From NCBI GenBank assembly GCA_024277605.1, contig JAJRUU010000050.1, forward strand, positions 1 to 7,455: a DNA stretch of 7,455 nucleotides, written 5' to 3'. This document shows, piece by piece, positions 5,397 to 7,455 of this stretch (position 1 is its first letter; each line of letters starts with the position of its first letter). The notes below the pieces were generated by a model. That model had not been told where the DNA came from, did no database searches, and saw only the letters and a program-made list of their open reading frames with translations. Both the position numbers and the translations under genes were made by a program. Source of the DNA: a bacterium (GTDB taxonomy: Bacteria; SZUA-182; SZUA-191; JAJRXT01).

Positions 5397-6602
5397 TTAT
5401 TTACGTTTATCTCGCTCGGCCAACACCTTAAGCGGCAGTCCCCAGATTTTGCAGAATGACTCGCCGACCTTATGGTCAAAGGCATCCTGCTCATCATAAG
5501 TAGCCAATGAGAAATCATACAGCGAGTTATCCGATTTTCGGCCAACCACCATGCAGCTACCCTTGTGCAATTTTAGCCTTATGACTCCGGTAACTACCGG
5601 TTGTATTTGTGCAAAAAAGGCATCCAAGGCCTCTCTCAGGGGTGAGAACCACAGCCCGTCATATATAAGCTGGGTATATTTCTGGCTCAAATGCCGCTTA
5701 AAGTGAATGGTTTCCTTATCCAGCACCAGTTTCTCCAACTCAGCATGGGCTAAGTGCAGGATAGTGGGCGCCGGGGCTTCATACACCTCACGCGATTTAA
5801 TGCCCACCAGTCGGTTCTCCACCATGTCGCTGCGTCCAACACCATATTCTCCACCCAGGCGATTTAGTTCCTGCACCATATCTAATAACGATAACTTTTT
5901 CCCATCCAGGCTTAGCGGCCTTCCTTGTTCAAAGGCAAGCTCAATGTAGCGGGGTTCATCAGGCGTAGCAGCAACAGCCCTGGTGAGCATATAAATGTCT
6001 TCAGGCGGTTCCAGCCAGGGGTCTTCCAGCACCCCGCATTCGATACATGCTCCCCAGAGGTTGTAATCGATGCTATAGGGTTTATCCTTAGTTATATCTA
6101 TAGGGATGTTATGCTGTTTGGCATACTCAATCTCCTGTTGCCGTGAGCCGAACTCCCAATCCCGCAGCGGCGCCACAATTTCAAGCCGCGGGTTAAGCGC
6201 CATTACCGACACGTCAAAGCGCACCTGGTCATTCCCCTTGCCGGTTGAGCCATGGGCCACCGCCTGCGCCCCCTCTTTTTCAGCCACATCTACCAATGCT
6301 CGGGCAATCAACGGTCTGCTTATAGCCGCCGACAAATAGTATCTGTCTTCATATACTGCATGCGCCCATAAGGCAGGCAGACAAAATTCATCTACTAAAT
6401 CTTTGCGCAAATCCTCAATATAAATTTTGCTTGCGCCGGTAGCATAAGCCTTCTCTCTTATAGCCTGGGCATCTCCAGTCTGCCCGATATCGGCATATAC
6501 GGCAATTACTTCATATTGATGCTGCAAGATAAGCCATTTTATTATTACCGAGGTATCCAACCCCCCGGAATAGGCTAACACAACTTTCTTTTTTTCAGAC
6601 AT
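5397..6602 (-). CDS. argG: argininosuccinate synthase
   Basis: ArgG joins citrulline and aspartate with ATP to form argininosuccinate, the penultimate step of arginine synthesis in the cytoplasm. At 401 residues it has the usual length of the common bacterial type. The N-terminal ATP pyrophosphatase P-loop AYSGGLDTS is at 10-18, YLSAAISRP at 89-97, and the substrate-binding HGSTGKGNDQVRFD at 117-130. The C-terminal synthetase and oligomerisation part is complete, ending in basic residues. The ATG at 6602 has GAGGAG about 5 bases upstream. It is the first gene of the minus-strand train, behind a strong promoter. argH, its usual pathway partner, is not next to it. Confidence 0.97.
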   Translation of the reverse strand: MSEKKKVVLAYSGGLDTSVIIKWLILQHQYEVIAVYADIGQTGDAQAIREKAYATGASKIYIEDLRKDLVDEFCLPALWAHAVYEDRYYLSAAISRPLIARALVDVAEKEGAQAVAHGSTGKGNDQVRFDVSVMALNPRLEIVAPLRDWEFGSRQQEIEYAKQHNIPIDITKDKPYSIDYNLWGACIECGVLEDPWLEPPEDIYMLTRAVAATPDEPRYIELAFEQGRPLSLDGKKLSLLDMVQELNRLGGEYGVGRSDMVENRLVGIKSREVYEAPAPTILHLAHAELEKLVLDKETIHFKRHLSQKYTQLIYDGLWFSPLREALDAFFAQIQPVVTGVIRLKLHKGSCMVVGRKSDNSLYDFSLATYDEQDAFDHKVGESFCKIWGLPLKVLAERDKRK

Positions 6603-6724
6603 GCTTCTCCTCTACGGTTTTGCTCTTTATAGCATACAGTTATATCAAATTTGCTCCAAAATACGTGCTTCCGACATCGGCTACATAGCAACCAATACAA
6701 GCCCTGCCTAGTCTGTAAAAGGGA

Positions 6725-6753
6725 ATTATACTGAATAAGATTAGGGTCGTCAA
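6725..6753 (-). promoter_or_regulatory. sigma70-type promoter for the argG-led operon
   Basis: On the minus strand TTGACG (6753-6748) and a perfect TATAAT (6730-6725) are separated by exactly 17 bases. Transcription would start near 6718, leaving a leader of about 115 bases before argG. The element is close to consensus and correctly oriented, so strong constitutive activity is likely unless repressed. A TGAAT half-site in the spacer weakly recalls an arginine-repressor box. Confidence 0.72.
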
Positions 6754-6847
6754 AAAAATAAATACCACCAACTACGCATGAATTTGGGTTTATATTTGCC
6801 AAACTCCTGAACCTGATAGGCACTTATACCAGCCGGCACATAATAAT

Positions 6848-6892
6848 ACCCGAATCCTCGGGTACCGACTCCTCGGGTCCGACTTGTCGGGT
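6848..6892. repeat. three tandem mini-hairpin repeats
   Basis: Three copies of a roughly 15-base unit follow one another: ACCCGAATCCTCGGGT (6848-6863), ACCGACTCCTCGGGT (6864-6878) and CCGACTTGTCGGGT (6879-6892). Each is itself an inverted repeat of CCGA with TCGG around about 4 bases. The array ends 5 bases before the -35 box of the EamA promoter, so it could be an operator array or a dispersed palindromic repeat. Confidence 0.7.
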
Positions 6893-6897
6893 AAGGC

Positions 6898-6926
6898 TTG
6901 ACTTAGATGTTAGTTGTTAGTACTAT
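6898..6926 (+). promoter_or_regulatory. sigma70-type promoter for the EamA gene
   Basis: TTGACT (6898-6903) and TACTAT (6921-6926) are spaced by 17 bases. The -35 box matches five of six consensus positions and the -10 box four. The predicted start is near 6933, about 43 bases before the ATG. Confidence 0.55.
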
Positions 6927-6975
6927 AGGCTCTACTCTTTAGCGGTTTGTGATTATTTACAGGAAAGATGCTTGC

Positions 6976-7398
6976 ATGGATAAATACGGGTTTTTCTTTT
7001 CGCTTTTGGCCGCAATATTTTGGGGGCTTACGCCGGTGGTGGAAAAACTTGGATTATACCGAGTTGCCCCTATCGTGGGAGTAGCCGTCAGGACAGTAGC
7101 CATTGCGGTTATGTTAATCGCAATCATCTTATTCAGCGGCCAATTAAAAGCGGTCATGAGTATAGATGCCAGAACAGCCTTTTACCTGATTTTGGGGGGC
7201 GTAATGGCCGGTTTATGCGGTCAGTGGGCCTATTTTAAGGCCCTGAAATATAGTGAGAGCTCACGGGTAGTGCCGATTGCCGGGACGTATCCCTTAATAG
7301 CCTTAATCACTTCGATGGTTTTCTTGAAGGAAGAGCTTACCCTGGCCAAGGCTATTGGAACTTTGTTGGTGGTGGCCGGTATATTTCTCCTCAGATAA
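6976..7398 (+). CDS. single-domain EamA-type membrane transporter
   Basis: A 140-residue integral membrane protein of the single-domain EamA (drug/metabolite transporter) group. Five hydrophobic segments lie at about 4-22, 33-53, 67-87, 96-116 and 121-139. Family-like motifs include AAIFWGLTPVVEKLGL near the start, GQWAYFKALKYSESSRVVPIAGTYPL in the middle, and FLKEELTLAKAIGTLLVVAGIFLL at the end. Full-size relatives carry two such domains in about 300 residues, so this half-size form probably works as a dimer. I chose ATG 6976 because AGGAAAG (6961-6967) sits 8 bases before it; a GTG at 6949 would add nine residues with no good site. It is transcribed away from argG. The substrate is unknown; amino acid or metabolite export is a guess from the family. 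Confidence 0.85.
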   Translation: MDKYGFFFSLLAAIFWGLTPVVEKLGLYRVAPIVGVAVRTVAIAVMLIAIILFSGQLKAVMSIDARTAFYLILGGVMAGLCGQWAYFKALKYSESSRVVPIAGTYPLIALITSMVFLKEELTLAKAIGTLLVVAGIFLLR

Positions 7399-7410
7399 TA
7401 GGATACCTTG

Positions 7411-7455
7411 AAAAAGGGGATATTTCCCCAAAGGGACATGTCCCCAAGGGGATAT
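7411..7455. repeat. palindromic repeat cluster after the EamA gene, cut by window edge
   Basis: Hairpin GGGGATATTTCCCC (7416-7429) is followed by the perfect palindrome GGGACATGTCCC (7433-7444). The octamer GGGGATAT then recurs at 7416-7423 and 7448-7455, so the pattern probably continues beyond the window. The first hairpin could help end EamA transcripts, but no T-run follows. Such GGGACATGTCCC-type palindromes are familiar next to IS200-like transposase genes; that link is inferred. Confidence 0.65.

Larger units (their letters stand above)
6603..6975. other. divergent intergenic region between argG and the EamA gene
   Basis: This 373-bp segment has no credible gene. From left to right it holds a leader of about 115 bases for argG, the argG promoter (minus strand), an AT-rich stretch with nothing I can name (about 6754-6847), three tandem mini-hairpins, the plus-strand promoter, and the EamA ribosome binding site. 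I could not find a known riboswitch or a convincing leader peptide in the argG leader. Its only notable folds are short pairs such as CCGA-TG-TCGG. Confidence 0.6.

Noticed and set aside
6731..6747. Arginine repressor (ARG box) operator in the argG promoter spacer
   Set aside because: Only one TGAAT half-site fits; the second half is off in spacing and sequence, so I do not call it.
6575..6823. Minus-strand 82-codon open frame overlapping the argG start
   Set aside because: It covers the argG promoter and leader, resembles no family I know, and overlaps argG in another frame.
6823..6831. Second minus-strand promoter with TGGTATAAG
   Set aside because: It has an extended -10 look but no -35 element and a weaker match than the promoter at 6725-6753.

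Overview
The window comes from a diderm (Gram-negative-type) bacterium of moderate GC content. Sampled lines run from about 52% GC in argG to 35-37% in one anomalous gene. The small LptM-like outer-membrane lipoprotein beside lysA is the best lineage clue. From memory, an lptM-lysA-dap order is typical of Proteobacteria and Desulfobacterota-like groups. I cannot name a species.

One long gene train runs on the minus strand from about 6602 down to the left edge. In transcription order it is argG (argininosuccinate synthase), an lptM-like lipoprotein, a TIR-like gene broken by an in-frame stop, lysA (diaminopimelate decarboxylase), a membrane-anchored SGNH hydrolase, dapA (4-hydroxy-tetrahydrodipicolinate synthase), a hicB-hicA toxin-antitoxin pair, a secreted beta-helix gene cut short, and the first codons of a transposase that leaves the window. 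Intergenic gaps are 8 to 87 bases with no convincing terminator, so an arginine/lysine biosynthesis operon is the simplest reading. It is driven by a strong sigma70-type promoter at 6725-6753. dapA and lysA act in the diaminopimelate/lysine route, which also supplies peptidoglycan; argG acts in arginine synthesis. argH, dapF and dapB are often neighbours in related operons and are absent from this stretch.

The biosynthetic genes are separated by accessory ones: the AT-rich TIR-like gene between lptM and lysA, the SGNH hydrolase between lysA and dapA, and the toxin-antitoxin pair after dapA. A 46-bp palindrome bounded by CTAG overlaps the SGNH stop codon. At the left edge an insertion sequence, whose start resembles IS1182/IS5-type transposases, appears to have landed in the beta-helix gene.

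The 6603-6975 region is a 373-bp divergent intergenic segment. It carries the argG promoter and its leader, three tandem mini-hairpins, and a promoter for a plus-strand single-domain EamA-type transporter (6976-7398). Palindromic repeats follow that gene at the right edge.

The observations most worth a second look are the nonsense-split TIR-like gene inside a housekeeping operon, and the SGNH gene whose full-length frame has no ATG/GTG/TTG start but has a well-placed CTG. I saw no CRISPR array, tRNA, rRNA or complete novel multi-gene system.
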